Shown: positions 7,591 to 15,370 of the stretch, one piece after another | Numbering within the stretch: the first letter of the stretch is position 1 | How the letters are laid out: each line of letters begins with the position of its first letter | DNA from: a virus | IMG/VR virus record: IMGVR_UViG_3300043786_000104 | Span: 1-38,705 of that record | Length of the DNA stretch: 38,705 nt | Reading direction: 5' to 3' (one strand) | Program-made: the position numbers and the translations under genes | Notes under the pieces: generated by a model | What the model was told of the DNA's origin: nothing | Database searches by the model: none | The model's input: only the letters and a program-made list of their open reading frames with translations

Positions 7591-8558
7591 TGGGTATTGC
7601 AACTTTTCCTGCTGGCTCAAGCGGAGCAACAACAACTGAAATTGTATCATCATTACAATCAAATGCTGTTTTAAATTCTAGTTTAGTTTCAAATTCAACC
7701 ATACCTTCTGGTTTAACTTTGCGTCATACAGTTAATACAACTGGAACAATTACTTATAGTGGTTCACCAAAACTTGTTTATGTAATTATGGCAGGTGGCG
7801 GTGGCGCTGGAGGTGGCACGCGTTCATCTGGTGGCGGTGGTGGTGGAGCCGTTATTGCAGCGTGGACTCAACCAGCAACAAGCGTAGTAATTGGCGCAGG
7901 TGGAACTTCAACAGGTACTGCAGGTGTCGGTGGCAATACAAGTTTTGGTTTTCTTGTTGCAACTGGTGGAATGGCAGGTGGCAATGCCGCTACTGCAGAT
8001 GTTAACAATAACTCAGTATTCGGTGGCGGTGCTGGTGGAGGTGGTAGTAATAGTGGTGCTGCCTATGCTGGAGGTACTGGTTCAAAGTCAGAAGGTTTTA
8101 CTGGAGGTGCTGGTGGTCTCGCTGTTAGACTAACTTCAACTGCTGGGGGTAAAGGCTTTGCAGGACACGCTGCGGGCGGCGGAGGTGGAGCAGTAAATGT
8201 TTTGAATGCTCAAGGAAGTCCTACTGCAGGTGCTGGTGGCAATGGATTTACAGGCGGTGGTGGAGGTCATTCTGCTGCTGACTTAAATGGTTTTTCTGGT
8301 ACTTGCACTGCAGGTGCTGGTGGTTCTGGATTTTTTGGCGCAGGAACAGCAGGAAATTCAACTACAAATAGCGGTGCTCCAAACGTTGGTGGTAGCGGAG
8401 GAACAGGACTTACTGGCGCTGGAACACAAGGAGGTATTGCTCTTAATGGTAATGCCCAAGGCGGCACTGGCGGTGCTGGTGGCGGCGGTGGTGGCGGTGG
8501 CGGCGGCAGCGGTACAGTAGGACCTGGCGGCGCTGGTGCTGTACTAGTATATTACTAA
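7590..8558 (+). CDS. Glycine-rich tail-tip / receptor-binding protein
   Basis: The 322-aa product has an N-terminal beta domain (about 1-65, with SGLTLRHTVNTTGTITYSGS and LVYVIMAGGGGAGG). About 250 residues of glycine-rich repeats follow, with runs such as SGGGGGGAVIAAW, GGGAGGGGSNSGAAYAGGTG and GGAGGGGGGGGGGSGTVGPG, ending GAGAVLVYY. Poly-Gly-rich tips that fold as polyglycine-II sandwiches are known from the S16/T2 gp38 adhesins, where loops contact receptors. Placement directly after the fibre suggests the same job. The Gly tracts are encoded by GGT/GGC-rich repeats that may vary in copy number. Confidence 0.75.
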   Translation: MGIATFPAGSSGATTTEIVSSLQSNAVLNSSLVSNSTIPSGLTLRHTVNTTGTITYSGSPKLVYVIMAGGGGAGGGTRSSGGGGGGAVIAAWTQPATSVVIGAGGTSTGTAGVGGNTSFGFLVATGGMAGGNAATADVNNNSVFGGGAGGGGSNSGAAYAGGTGSKSEGFTGGAGGLAVRLTSTAGGKGFAGHAAGGGGGAVNVLNAQGSPTAGAGGNGFTGGGGGHSAADLNGFSGTCTAGAGGSGFFGAGTAGNSTTNSGAPNVGGSGGTGLTGAGTQGGIALNGNAQGGTGGAGGGGGGGGGGSGTVGPGGAGAVLVYY

Positions 8559-8568
8559 GGAGAAATAA

Positions 8569-8748
8569 ATGGCTAAATTTGCTGTATTAAACGGTAATAA
8601 AATTTCTAATGTAATTATTGCTGATACAAAAGAAATTGCAGAAAATCTTACAAATACCACTTGCATTGAAATTTTAGATTCCAATGTTGGTTTGGGTTAT
8701 ATTTACGATTCTACAACAAATTCATTTATGATTGAATCAAATGAATAA
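8569..8748 (+). CDS. Small protein (59 aa), fibre-cluster accessory
   Basis: A 59-aa ORF begins MAKFAVLNGNKISNVIIADT and ends TNSFMIESNE. The AKFAVLxxNxIxNVIIADxKEIAE pattern with a later CIEI is familiar from short proteins next to tail-fibre genes in many phages, sometimes fused to fibres; function is not known. AAGGAG lies 5 bases before ATG. It overlaps the next gene by 8 bases. Confidence 0.75.
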   Translation: MAKFAVLNGNKISNVIIADTKEIAENLTNTTCIEILDSNVGLGYIYDSTTNSFMIESNE

Positions 8749-9433
8749 GATTGTATTTACAAATACAACAGATGATGATTTTATTACAAAGCCTAAACCA
8801 TCAAGTCAAGTAATCCCTGATTGGTATAAGCAAACAGAATCATATAGAGGTGGCAAAAAAGGTTTAACCGAAAGATTAAATACTAACGGTACTATAAAAA
8901 AATGTATGCCTGTATTTGATGCAATGACTGCTGGTTATATTTTATCAACTGCTGCTGATATTTTTGTAAAACAAGAAAATGGCAAACCAGCATTTTATTG
9001 GTCTAACCACAGTATGATTGAGTTTCACGAACTTAATCAAGGTGGGTTACATCCATCAATTCAAGACCAAGATGGAGACTTGCCAAAATTTATTAACCAT
9101 TGGGCAATTAAAACACCCAAAGGATACTCAACTCTATTTGTAGCACCATTCCACAGAAAAGAAATCTTTGCAATTTTTCCTGGGGTGGTTGATACGGATG
9201 AGTTTAATGCTCCAGTTAATTTTCCATTTATGTTAAAAGACCTTACATTTGAAGGCGTGATACCTGCTGGAACCCCAATAGTTCAGGTAATACCTTTCAA
9301 AAGAGAATCTTGGCAGATGGAATTAGGTGGAGAAAAAGAACTTAAGTTGCATTTTGATTCTTTGAAAAGATTGCAAAATAAGTTTTTTGATAGATATAAA
9401 AGTTTAATGAGGACTCCGAAGGAATATAAATAA
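8741..9433 (+). CDS. DUF6065-like protein
   Basis: The product is 230 aa from ATG 8741; a TTG at 8732 is possible but has no ribosome-binding site. Key segments are SSQVIPDWYKQTESYRG, TIKKCMPVFDAMTAGYILST, FINHWAIKTPKGYSTLFVAP and FPFMLKDLTFEGVIPAGTPI, with a basic C-terminus. The combination of IPxWYK, CMPVxDAMxxGYxL and WxIxTPxGYSxLF(V/I)xP is what I know as DUF6065, found in phages and of unknown biochemistry. Its base usage is more AT-rich than the fibre genes, suggesting a movable accessory gene. Confidence 0.7.
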   Translation: MNKIVFTNTTDDDFITKPKPSSQVIPDWYKQTESYRGGKKGLTERLNTNGTIKKCMPVFDAMTAGYILSTAADIFVKQENGKPAFYWSNHSMIEFHELNQGGLHPSIQDQDGDLPKFINHWAIKTPKGYSTLFVAPFHRKEIFAIFPGVVDTDEFNAPVNFPFMLKDLTFEGVIPAGTPIVQVIPFKRESWQMELGGEKELKLHFDSLKRLQNKFFDRYKSLMRTPKEYK

Positions 9434-9558
9434 TGGAATACAAATATGATTGCAATGGATGCACTAAGCGTTATACAGAAATTAGAGGCACTGATGAGTC
9501 TCAATATGTGACAATATGTGATGCTTGTGGTGGATTGTATGTTGAGGTAAATGACTAG
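9433..9558 (+). CDS. FmdB-like zinc-ribbon microprotein (41 aa)
   Basis: A 41-aa ORF starts on TAATG overlap and reads MEYKYDCNGCTKRYTEIRGT, then a second Cys pair CDACGG. The two CxxC knuckles separated by about 20 residues form a zinc ribbon of the FmdB/regulatory type. It overlaps the next microgene by 8 bases. Role unknown. Confidence 0.65.
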   Translation: MEYKYDCNGCTKRYTEIRGTDESQYVTICDACGGLYVEVND

Positions 9559-9658
9559 CGAATATCCTTGCAAGCACAATGATTGCGATAATCAAATGAT
9601 GATTATGGGTTATTGTGATGAGCACTGGCAAATTGTTAAGTCAACTTGGAAACCATAA
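9551..9658 (+). CDS. Cys/His microprotein (35 aa)
   Basis: A 35-aa ORF reads MTSEYPCKHNDCDNQMMIMG followed by YCDEHWQIVKSTWKP. The CxHxxxC and CxxH pairs suggest a single zinc knuckle. The ATG lies inside the end of the upstream ribbon gene, so translation is coupled. No known family. Confidence 0.5.
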   Translation: MTSEYPCKHNDCDNQMMIMGYCDEHWQIVKSTWKP

Positions 9659-9720
9659 TAACAAATAGTTATTACCCCTGAGTATGGGTGTAAACTGCTC
9701 AATTAACAATTATAAGGGGA
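9657..9720 (+). promoter_or_regulatory. Leader of glycosyltransferase gene with hairpin and possible SD-masking pair
   Basis: AATAAC (9657-9662) and GTTATT (9668-9673) form a 6-bp hairpin at the end of the microprotein gene. Downstream, CCCCT (9675-9679) can pair with AGGGG in the ribosome-binding site AAGGGGA (9714-9720) of the gene starting at 9725. Start-site masking is a hypothesis from complementarity alone. Confidence 0.35.
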
Positions 9721-9724
9721 TACA

Positions 9725-10447
9725 ATGACTAAAGTAAATAAAGGAACGCTAACAATCGGCTGGTGCGACAACGGTAATACTGATGGTAAGTTCACAGAAG
9801 GCGTTGTTAGCGTAGCGCTACAGTGCGCGAATAACGGCATTGAACTAACCCACAGCATGCGAGTGCAGGGCAATCAGATTGGCAGACAACGCCAGGTTCT
9901 GTTTGACTATTGGGCTGACCATATCAAGAGTGACTGGCTGCTATGGATTGACTCAGATATTGTAGTTAACATGGAAGTAGTTACCAAACTGTGGGATGCT
10001 GCTGACAAGATTAACCGACCAGTAGTTAGTGGCACATACTTTATTTCTAAGGAACATGAAGGTACATTGGCTAAGCCATACCCAGCATTGTTCTATGATG
10101 TAGATGAATTTAGTATCCAGCATGTTCACCCGTTACCAGATAACGAACTTATTAAAGTAGATAGTGCAGGGTTTGGATTTGTACTTATGCACAAGTCAAT
10201 TATTCCTAAGATGCGTGAGAAGTTTCCAGACCAGTCAATGTTTGCAGAACAAGAAAACGTTGGCGATAAGTATGTAGGTGAAGACATTGTCTTTTTCCGT
10301 AAGATGCAAGCAGCAGGAATTCCATTACATGCACATACTGGTGCATTAGTAAAACACATGAAACGTTTCAGCCTTGACTATGGATACTACGCACTGTACT
10401 GGGCACATGAACATTTAAAGAATAAACTTAACGAACAACAAGACTAG
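9725..10447 (+). CDS. GT-A-type glycosyltransferase
   Basis: The 240-aa product is a nucleotide-sugar-dependent transferase by motif. A DSD metal-binding motif sits in WLLWIDSDIVV (residues about 71-81), preceded by GNQIGRQRQVLFDYW. It is followed by PVVSGTYFISKE, DSAGFGFVLMHKSI and GEDIVFFRKMQAAGIPLHAH, which fit the acceptor half and the GxD/ED motif of GT-A enzymes. AAGGGGA lies 4 bases before ATG. Genes of this type sit among tail genes in many actinophages; the target (virion glycan, DNA or host wall) cannot be read from sequence. Confidence 0.8.
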   Translation: MTKVNKGTLTIGWCDNGNTDGKFTEGVVSVALQCANNGIELTHSMRVQGNQIGRQRQVLFDYWADHIKSDWLLWIDSDIVVNMEVVTKLWDAADKINRPVVSGTYFISKEHEGTLAKPYPALFYDVDEFSIQHVHPLPDNELIKVDSAGFGFVLMHKSIIPKMREKFPDQSMFAEQENVGDKYVGEDIVFFRKMQAAGIPLHAHTGALVKHMKRFSLDYGYYALYWAHEHLKNKLNEQQD

Positions 10448-10455
10448 GAGTCTAA

Positions 10456-12708
10456 GTGGCTAATCGTGATATTACCGAAGGTCGTGCAACGCGAGCCATT
10501 GCTGTCGATGTTGGTGTCGTTGCCACCTCTGCTATCTGGCAAAATACAGATATAGCCTATGACGTTGCTGTTGGTGGTATGCCGTTTATCTATGCTATTA
10601 GCGACGCTCGTCCATACATCCGTCAAACCGCACCGTTTCGTAAAGAACAATTTGATAATCAAACAGAACCAGGTGAGCAATCGCTTACTGGTTGGTGGAT
10701 TCGTAGTCAGATGTCCTTTCATGGTGGAGATGGCATAACATTTTTTGACCCAGCAGATGCACCAGCCAACTCTCCAGCACAGTACCGTTTTGCAGATAGC
10801 CAAGGGGTAAATGTATTTGAGCAAGGGCAAGTAACTTTACTTAAAAGTGTAACCGATGTGCATCAGACTACTGGTTCAGTTGTAGGAACGGACCATCAAC
10901 ATGTTAACCAACATGTACGTTCTATTCAATGGTCAGAAGTTAACGGTGTCCTACTACATGATGAGTTTGATGTAGATAAAATCTATCCATCAATTACTGT
11001 ATCAATAACTAACAAAGCCTTAACTAGTAATGTAGCAACCCTTACCACATCAGCGGCACACGGACTTACAGTTGGTATGACTATTGTAATTACAGGTGTA
11101 GATGCTACATTTAATGGCTCTTATCGTATTACTGGTGTACCCACTACTACCACTTTTACCTATGCTAAGGTTGCATCTAACGTAACTTTAACTGCAGTAT
11201 CACCAGTTGGTACTGGTATAACAGACCCAGTAATCCACTACATTGATTATCTTTCAGGTACTGATAGAAAAGTATTTGCTATTTGTGATGACGGAGTTAA
11301 TGCCTACTGGGTAACAAACAAAACATCAGGCGGAAATCAACGCCTTACTATGTTTAAAAAGCCACTATCGGGTGATTCAATTACTGGTTCATCTAACCCA
11401 TCTGCTACTGGTGACGTTACTCAAATGTTCCAAGATGCAAATATTGAAATTCAATATGCTGCTATGGAGTTTGTTAAAGACCGTATAGTTCTTTGTGTAA
11501 ATAATGCAGTGTATGAATTAGCAACTAATGCTACTACACTTCCAAGCCCAGTATACACAAATCCTAATACTAACTATCACTATACATCTGTGGCTGCATC
11601 TGGTCCTGCTATCTATACTGCTGGACATTCTGGTATTTATTCTACTATCCAAAAGTACACACTATCTACCGCTGGTGTAATGCCTACTCTTACATCTGCT
11701 GTTGTTGCAGCGGAATTACCTGCTGGTGAGATTGTGGAAAAGTTATACTACTACCTAGGTTACATGATGATTGGAACTAATAAAGGTATTCGAGTTGCAA
11801 CAGTCTCAGACCAAGACGGTTCTATTAACTATGGTCCTTTAATTGTAGAAACAACGCAACCAGTCTATGACTTTGCTGCTAGAGATAGATTTGTTTGGGT
11901 AGCATCAGGCATAGGTGCTTTAGATGGCGGACTTATCCGCCTTGATTTAGGAACAGAAATAGAACCATTGCGTTTTGCTTATGCAAACGACTTACAGGTT
12001 CAACAAACAACAGAACATTACACAACAGGTGTAGCATTTCTTGGCACAACTAACAGACTTGCATTTACAACAGCATATAATGTTACAGATGGTGCAATCT
12101 ATTTAGAATCAGCCACAGAATTAGTATCTAATGGCTACTTAACTACTGGTTATATCAGATACAACACACTAGAACCTAAAAACTTTAAGCGTCTTATTGC
12201 ACGTGGAGATTATGAGTTTGGGTCTATGACTCTACAAACAATTACTGCTGATGGCACTGCGTTTGATGTCGTATCTTATGACTCATCAGTACCACCAGTT
12301 GAAGTAACTACATCTAATCCACAGGAAGCACAGGAGTATTTATCCTACAAGTTTATATTGTTTCGTGATGGTACTGACTCAAGTAAAGGTCCTGTTATGG
12401 AGGGCTACCAAGCAAAGGCTTACATTGCTACCCCACGCCAAAGAATTATAAAGTTTCCTGTCTATTGTTATGATGTAGAAACAGATAAGTACAATGTACT
12501 AACGGGATATGACGGAAGAGCATTTGACAGAATCTCACAACTAGAATCTGTCGAACAAAACGGTGACGTTGTTACATGGCAAGATTTAACCACAGGTGAA
12601 TCTCGTCAGGCACTCATCGAGCAGGTCTCATTTACTCGACTCACTCCACCTGACCGTGGCTTTAATGGTTATGGTGGCATCATTGATATCACGATAAGGA
12701 CTGTGTAA
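10456..12708 (+). CDS. Large tail protein (nozzle-like, 750 aa)
   Basis: The GTG start at 10456 has AGGAG 6-8 bases upstream. The N-terminal third has the VGGMPFIYAISDARPYIRQT and GWWIRSQMSFHGGDGITFFD segments. Residues about 185-255 are a beta module (TTSAAHGLTVGMTIVITGVD, then FNGSYRITGVP) common in phage tail proteins. The rest is repeated beta strands that look like a propeller (AIYTAGHSGIYST, YDFAARDRFVWVASGIGAL). Large beta-propeller proteins in this position resemble T7 gp12-type nozzles. It is directly coupled to the lysis cassette by TAATG. Confidence 0.6.
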   Translation: MANRDITEGRATRAIAVDVGVVATSAIWQNTDIAYDVAVGGMPFIYAISDARPYIRQTAPFRKEQFDNQTEPGEQSLTGWWIRSQMSFHGGDGITFFDPADAPANSPAQYRFADSQGVNVFEQGQVTLLKSVTDVHQTTGSVVGTDHQHVNQHVRSIQWSEVNGVLLHDEFDVDKIYPSITVSITNKALTSNVATLTTSAAHGLTVGMTIVITGVDATFNGSYRITGVPTTTTFTYAKVASNVTLTAVSPVGTGITDPVIHYIDYLSGTDRKVFAICDDGVNAYWVTNKTSGGNQRLTMFKKPLSGDSITGSSNPSATGDVTQMFQDANIEIQYAAMEFVKDRIVLCVNNAVYELATNATTLPSPVYTNPNTNYHYTSVAASGPAIYTAGHSGIYSTIQKYTLSTAGVMPTLTSAVVAAELPAGEIVEKLYYYLGYMMIGTNKGIRVATVSDQDGSINYGPLIVETTQPVYDFAARDRFVWVASGIGALDGGLIRLDLGTEIEPLRFAYANDLQVQQTTEHYTTGVAFLGTTNRLAFTTAYNVTDGAIYLESATELVSNGYLTTGYIRYNTLEPKNFKRLIARGDYEFGSMTLQTITADGTAFDVVSYDSSVPPVEVTTSNPQEAQEYLSYKFILFRDGTDSSKGPVMEGYQAKAYIATPRQRIIKFPVYCYDVETDKYNVLTGYDGRAFDRISQLESVEQNGDVVTWQDLTTGESRQALIEQVSFTRLTPPDRGFNGYGGIIDITIRTV

Positions 12709-12902
12709 TGCAAGCACAAGACTATGCAACAGTTGCTGTTGCAGTATGCACAATCATCGGTGGCTTTGCTGCATCAGTACGCTGGATGGTTAAGCACTAC
12801 CTCAATGAACTCAAGCCTAATGGTGGTTCATCACTTAAAGATTCAGTATCAAGATTAGAAGAACGCATAGATGACCTGTACCGATTGGTTGCAGAGAAAT
12901 GA
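12708..12902 (+). CDS. Membrane protein with coiled coil, holin-like
   Basis: The 64-aa product has one N-terminal membrane segment (VAVAVCTIIGGFAASVRWMV) and then a polar coiled coil (SLKDSVSRLEERIDDLYRLV). Small proteins of this build directly before endolysins in actinophages are candidate holins or lysis regulators. The ATG overlaps the stop of the tail gene, and the endolysin follows after 6 bases. Confidence 0.6.
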   Translation: MQAQDYATVAVAVCTIIGGFAASVRWMVKHYLNELKPNGGSSLKDSVSRLEERIDDLYRLVAEK

Positions 12903-12908
12903 GTAACG

Positions 12909-13412
12909 ATGAAACCTGTTGTCAAGAGAGCCACACCTGCCGCTATTGCTGTCCTTCGACAAGCCACAGCGATAGCGCCATCTCGTATGAAAGCATCCGA
13001 TGGGCTTCTGCCGTCGAACGCTCATTTAAAACAGAGTCCAACCAGCGACCATAACACTGGGCTTGCAGTTGACTTAACACATGACCCTAAGAATGGAATT
13101 GATTGTGCTGACATTTTTGAAAAACTTAAAGAAGATAAGCGGGTTACTTACCTCATCTTCAAAGGCAAGATATGGTCTAAAGAAAAGGCTAAACAAGGAA
13201 ACAGACAGTACACTGGGAGTAATCCTCATAACAAGCATCTACATATTTCTATTGATGCTGCTTGCTCTGCCGATACTTCTCCATGGTTTTGGTGGATGAA
13301 TCAACCTAAAATTATTAACCAAGTTATTTCAAAGGTAACTCCAGTACCTGCTAAGAAAGCATATACAAAACAAGTTTGTACTTGCTGCAAATTGCACAGT
13401 ACAAAATCCTAA
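12909..13412 (+). CDS. Endolysin, M15/ARB_07466-like zinc peptidase
   Basis: The 167-aa product cleaves peptidoglycan cross-links by motif. Residues 46-56 are SDHNTGLAVDL, giving the zinc ligands His48 and Asp55; residues 107-114 are HNKHLHIS, giving the third ligand (His110 or 112) of the D-Ala-D-Ala-type metallopeptidase fold. Between them is KRVTYLIFKGKIW, as in the ARB_07466 group. The C-terminus is basic with CTCC, perhaps a wall-binding tail. No signal peptide is seen, so a holin is needed for release. It lies between two small membrane-protein genes. Confidence 0.85.
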   Translation: MKPVVKRATPAAIAVLRQATAIAPSRMKASDGLLPSNAHLKQSPTSDHNTGLAVDLTHDPKNGIDCADIFEKLKEDKRVTYLIFKGKIWSKEKAKQGNRQYTGSNPHNKHLHISIDAACSADTSPWFWWMNQPKIINQVISKVTPVPAKKAYTKQVCTCCKLHSTKS

Positions 13413-13429
13413 TCCCCTAGGAGGAAATG

Positions 13430-13615
13430 ATGGAACAATTCAAGCAACTCGCACTCACATGGTTTCGTGCAGCAGCAGCATCTGCTGTAGCACTATTCCT
13501 TGCAGGTGAGTCAGACCTAAAGACACTAGCAATGGCAGCATTGGCTGGTTTTGCTGGTCCTCTACTCAAGTGGCTAGATAACTCTGCCCCAGAGTTTGGT
13601 CGCGGTTCAAAGTAG
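13430..13615 (+). CDS. Small membrane protein, putative holin
   Basis: The 61-aa product has a hydrophobic Ala-rich centre (AAAASAVALFLAGESDLK, then TLAMAALAGFAGPLLKWLDN) that can form two short membrane helices, with a charged end. Such proteins following the endolysin are common actinophage holins. AGGAGG (13419-13424) gives 5-base spacing to ATG 13430 but only 2 bases to the ATG at 13427, so 13430 is preferred. It is the last late gene before the terminator. Confidence 0.65.
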   Translation: MEQFKQLALTWFRAAAASAVALFLAGESDLKTLAMAALAGFAGPLLKWLDNSAPEFGRGSK

Positions 13616-13626
13616 TACTTATTTAA

Positions 13627-13697
13627 GGGGCCTAGCAGCCCCATAGAGACAAGAAGCCCCCAGAACTGGTATTTCTACCAGCGCTGGGGGTCTTTTT
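13627..13697 (+). terminator. Rho-independent terminator of the late unit
   Basis: A small hairpin GGGGC (13627-13631)/GCCCC (13638-13642) is followed by a compound stem: CCCCCAG (13657-13663) with CTGGGGG (13684-13690), enclosing CTGGTA/TACCAG (13666-13671, 13676-13681). It ends TCTTTTTG. The T-run lies on the + strand only, so it stops rightward transcription where the two units converge. Confidence 0.92.
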
Positions 13698-13698
13698 G

Positions 13699-14073
13699 TT
13701 ATTTACGCAGAGAGTTGATTATGTCCTCTACTTTAATAAGGTAACCCTTACTAGGGTTTGGAGGTATGTTGCAGGTAATGGCTCTTCCCCTTGCCGTAAC
13801 TACCTGTTTCAGTACCTCCGTTGGTACCAACAGGGTTGTCCCCTCCAGCACGAAAGCCCAGTATTTTGCTTTAGTACTGGACAATCCTGACAGGTACCAA
13901 TTCTCGTTGTTGTGCGACCAGCAAACTGTTTCGATGTATAGGTTGCCAGTATCTTTCCATTTTAAATCTGTCTTTACTTCTACTGTGGTACCACCTGTTA
14001 GTAGTTGTTCTACTAACCCTTCTCCTTCTTGTCCTCTTGCCAGGTCTAAGTCGAAGTCTGATAGTTTGCTCAT
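13699..14073 (-). CDS. PD-(D/E)XK-type endonuclease, last early gene
   Basis: The 124-aa product has the core LARGQEGEGLVEQLL followed by TTVEVKTDLKWKDTGNLYIE. Glu18, Glu32-Val-Lys34 and Asp36 give the E..(D/E)XK arrangement of the restriction-endonuclease fold. Similar short nucleases are frequent in actinophages, where they may act in recombination or host DNA breakdown; the substrate is not known. It overlaps whiB by 4 bases. The stop codon lies just past the late terminator, with convergent orientation. Confidence 0.65.
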   Translation of the reverse strand: MSKLSDFDLDLARGQEGEGLVEQLLTGGTTVEVKTDLKWKDTGNLYIETVCWSHNNENWYLSGLSSTKAKYWAFVLEGTTLLVPTEVLKQVVTARGRAITCNIPPNPSKGYLIKVEDIINSLRK

Positions 14074-14336
14074 GGATATCCTAAGTATAGTGGCTTGGGT
14101 GTAATGTTTAGTTTGTTTCTCATTAACTTACGCTCATACTCTGTAGTGCCACCCCAAAATCCAAAGACTGCGTTTTTGAGTGAATAGTCTAAGCACTGCT
14201 TTTTAACCTCACAGTTACCACAGATTTTTTTGAGCATCTTAACTTCTCTATATGTAGAACTACCATCTGGTACAAAGAACTCTTCTGAATCTACACTTCT
14301 GCAGTTAGGTGTTCCTTGCCAATCTGGATACTCCAT
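14070..14336 (-). CDS. whiB: WhiB-family iron-sulfur transcription regulator
   Basis: The 88-aa product has four conserved Cys (12, 39, 42, 48; NCRSVD, ICGNCEVKKQC) that bind a [4Fe-4S] cluster. The turn GFWGGTT (59-65) and a basic tail (EYERKLMRNK) bind DNA. WhiB proteins contact the main sigma factor of actinobacteria. The frame is open to 14417, but ATG 14336 has AGGAGG 5 bases upstream, and the upstream part is occupied by another gene, so 88 aa is the likely length. Actinobacteria-specific family, which gives the best host clue; it may switch host transcription or block superinfection. Confidence 0.93.
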   Translation of the reverse strand: MEYPDWQGTPNCRSVDSEEFFVPDGSSTYREVKMLKKICGNCEVKKQCLDYSLKNAVFGFWGGTTEYERKLMRNKLNITPKPLYLGYP

Positions 14337-14337
14337 C

Positions 14338-14499
14338 TTATCCTCCTGTTGAGTAGAAGCCTGAGCCATTAAACTTAACGGCTGGTACTGACCATATACG
14401 CTGCATTGTTTCACCACAAGTCTTGCATGCAGGGGGAATATTTTCGTTAATCTCTATTACATCTGTGCAATAGTTGCATTTAAAATCAAATAGTGGCAT
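14338..14499 (-). CDS. FmdB-like zinc-ribbon protein (53 aa)
   Basis: A 53-aa ORF begins MPLFDFKCNYCTDVIEI and has a second knuckle CKTCGE, then ending with the characteristic AVKFNGSGFYSTGG. The CxxC-(15)-CxxC ribbon with the PxxxFxGSGFYxT tail is the FmdB/CxxC_CXXC_SSSS family pattern. GAGGA lies about 8 bases upstream of ATG; the start overlaps the previous stop (TAATG), and its own AGGAGG-TAA end provides the ribosome site for whiB. Likely a small regulator; function unproven. Confidence 0.8.
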   Translation of the reverse strand: MPLFDFKCNYCTDVIEINENIPPACKTCGETMQRIWSVPAVKFNGSGFYSTGG

Positions 14500-14744
14500 T
14501 AAATAATGTCCTCGTTTTTTGGGTAAGGGAGTGTGACCATTGACCCACAGTTAACGCACTCTCCATCAAGGAAATAAAAGCATAGTTCACCTTGGTCAAA
14601 CGCAACAAGCGCATGAAATACATCCCCTCCACATACGCAAACATCTCCAATAGATTCTCCTCGCAAATCCATAGCGTGTGTGTAATCCGTTGGGTGTAAT
14701 AACTCTCTGATTTCTTTGACAACATCATTCTCCTCGTTCATCAT
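14499..14744 (-). CDS. Small Cys-rich protein (81 aa)
   Basis: The product has two Cys pairs (VCVCGGD and CVNCGS) flanking a beta stretch, HALVAFDQGELCFYFLDGE, consistent with a zinc-bound beta fold. A related pattern is seen in small actinophage proteins of unknown role. The start lies inside the sigma-like gene (20-base overlap), and the second ATG (14741) is equally possible. Confidence 0.7.
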   Translation of the reverse strand: MMNEENDVVKEIRELLHPTDYTHAMDLRGESIGDVCVCGGDVFHALVAFDQGELCFYFLDGECVNCGSMVTLPYPKNEDII

Positions 14745-15369
14745 CTACCTCTACCAAATCTTCATCAGATTGTGGTTTCCAACCACCAAGGTTTCTAATA
14801 AGAGATGCAATAGTTCTTTGCACTTTCATGCGTGCACCATCTGGAGTTGTATTTAATTCTTTAGCGGTCTCGCTCCACTCAACATTGTCTACTGTAAATC
14901 TAACTTTAAGAATAAACTGTTTTGCTTCTGACAGTTTGTAATATGCTGCGGCAATATCAGACCTGAGTACTAACCAGTTGTTACCATCGTTGGCTGTTTC
15001 TGATTTGTTAAACTTAAAGTTGAGGTCTTTAATTTTAGTTGGAATCTCATACGACTCAGCAATAATGGAAGGCAAGAAGGCTTCGATAACTGATGCATCG
15101 TAGTAGTAAAGGTCAAGCAACTCATAGCCAACCGTTCGTGCCTTCTCGCGTTCACAATAAGTAATTGCTTTATTGCGAAGAGACTTGGCTATGAGTTTGT
15201 CTTTGTCTTTTCGTGGCAGGGTTGACCACTCTTTGTACTTAACTGGGTGACTAACGAACCATATCCACAGCACCTGCTGTATGTCTTGCTGGTCAGTCAT
15301 TGGGTATTTGCGCTGGTATTCGGCAGCAATAGCCACAACCATCTGCTCATACTCTTCTAAGTAGTCCAC
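14725..15369 (-). CDS. Sigma-70-like factor
   Basis: The 214-aa product (GTG start; AGGG 6 bases upstream) has an N-terminal helical region with DQQDIQQVLWIWFVSHP and LIAKSLRNKAITYCEREKAR, like sigma region 2. A C-terminal helix-turn-helix, VEWSETAKELNTTPDGARMK then VQRTIASLIRNLGGW, fits region 4. Proteins like this are common in mycobacteriophages and relatives as sigma-like factors. It could direct host RNA polymerase to phage promoters, complementing WhiB. Core-binding region 2.2 is weak, so a non-sigma DNA-binding role remains possible. Confidence 0.7.
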   Translation of the reverse strand: MDYLEEYEQMVVAIAAEYQRKYPMTDQQDIQQVLWIWFVSHPVKYKEWSTLPRKDKDKLIAKSLRNKAITYCEREKARTVGYELLDLYYYDASVIEAFLPSIIAESYEIPTKIKDLNFKFNKSETANDGNNWLVLRSDIAAAYYKLSEAKQFILKVRFTVDNVEWSETAKELNTTPDGARMKVQRTIASLIRNLGGWKPQSDEDLVEVDDERGE

Positions 15370-15370
15370 G

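Noticed and set aside
12899-12990. ATG 12899 as alternative gene start before endolysin
   Set aside because: The frame encodes no known domain and would disrupt the M15 reading; ATG 12909 keeps the catalytic frame.
14337-14417. N-terminal extension of WhiB
   Set aside because: The extension falls in the FmdB-like ribbon gene read in another frame, and ATG 14336 has a better ribosome site.
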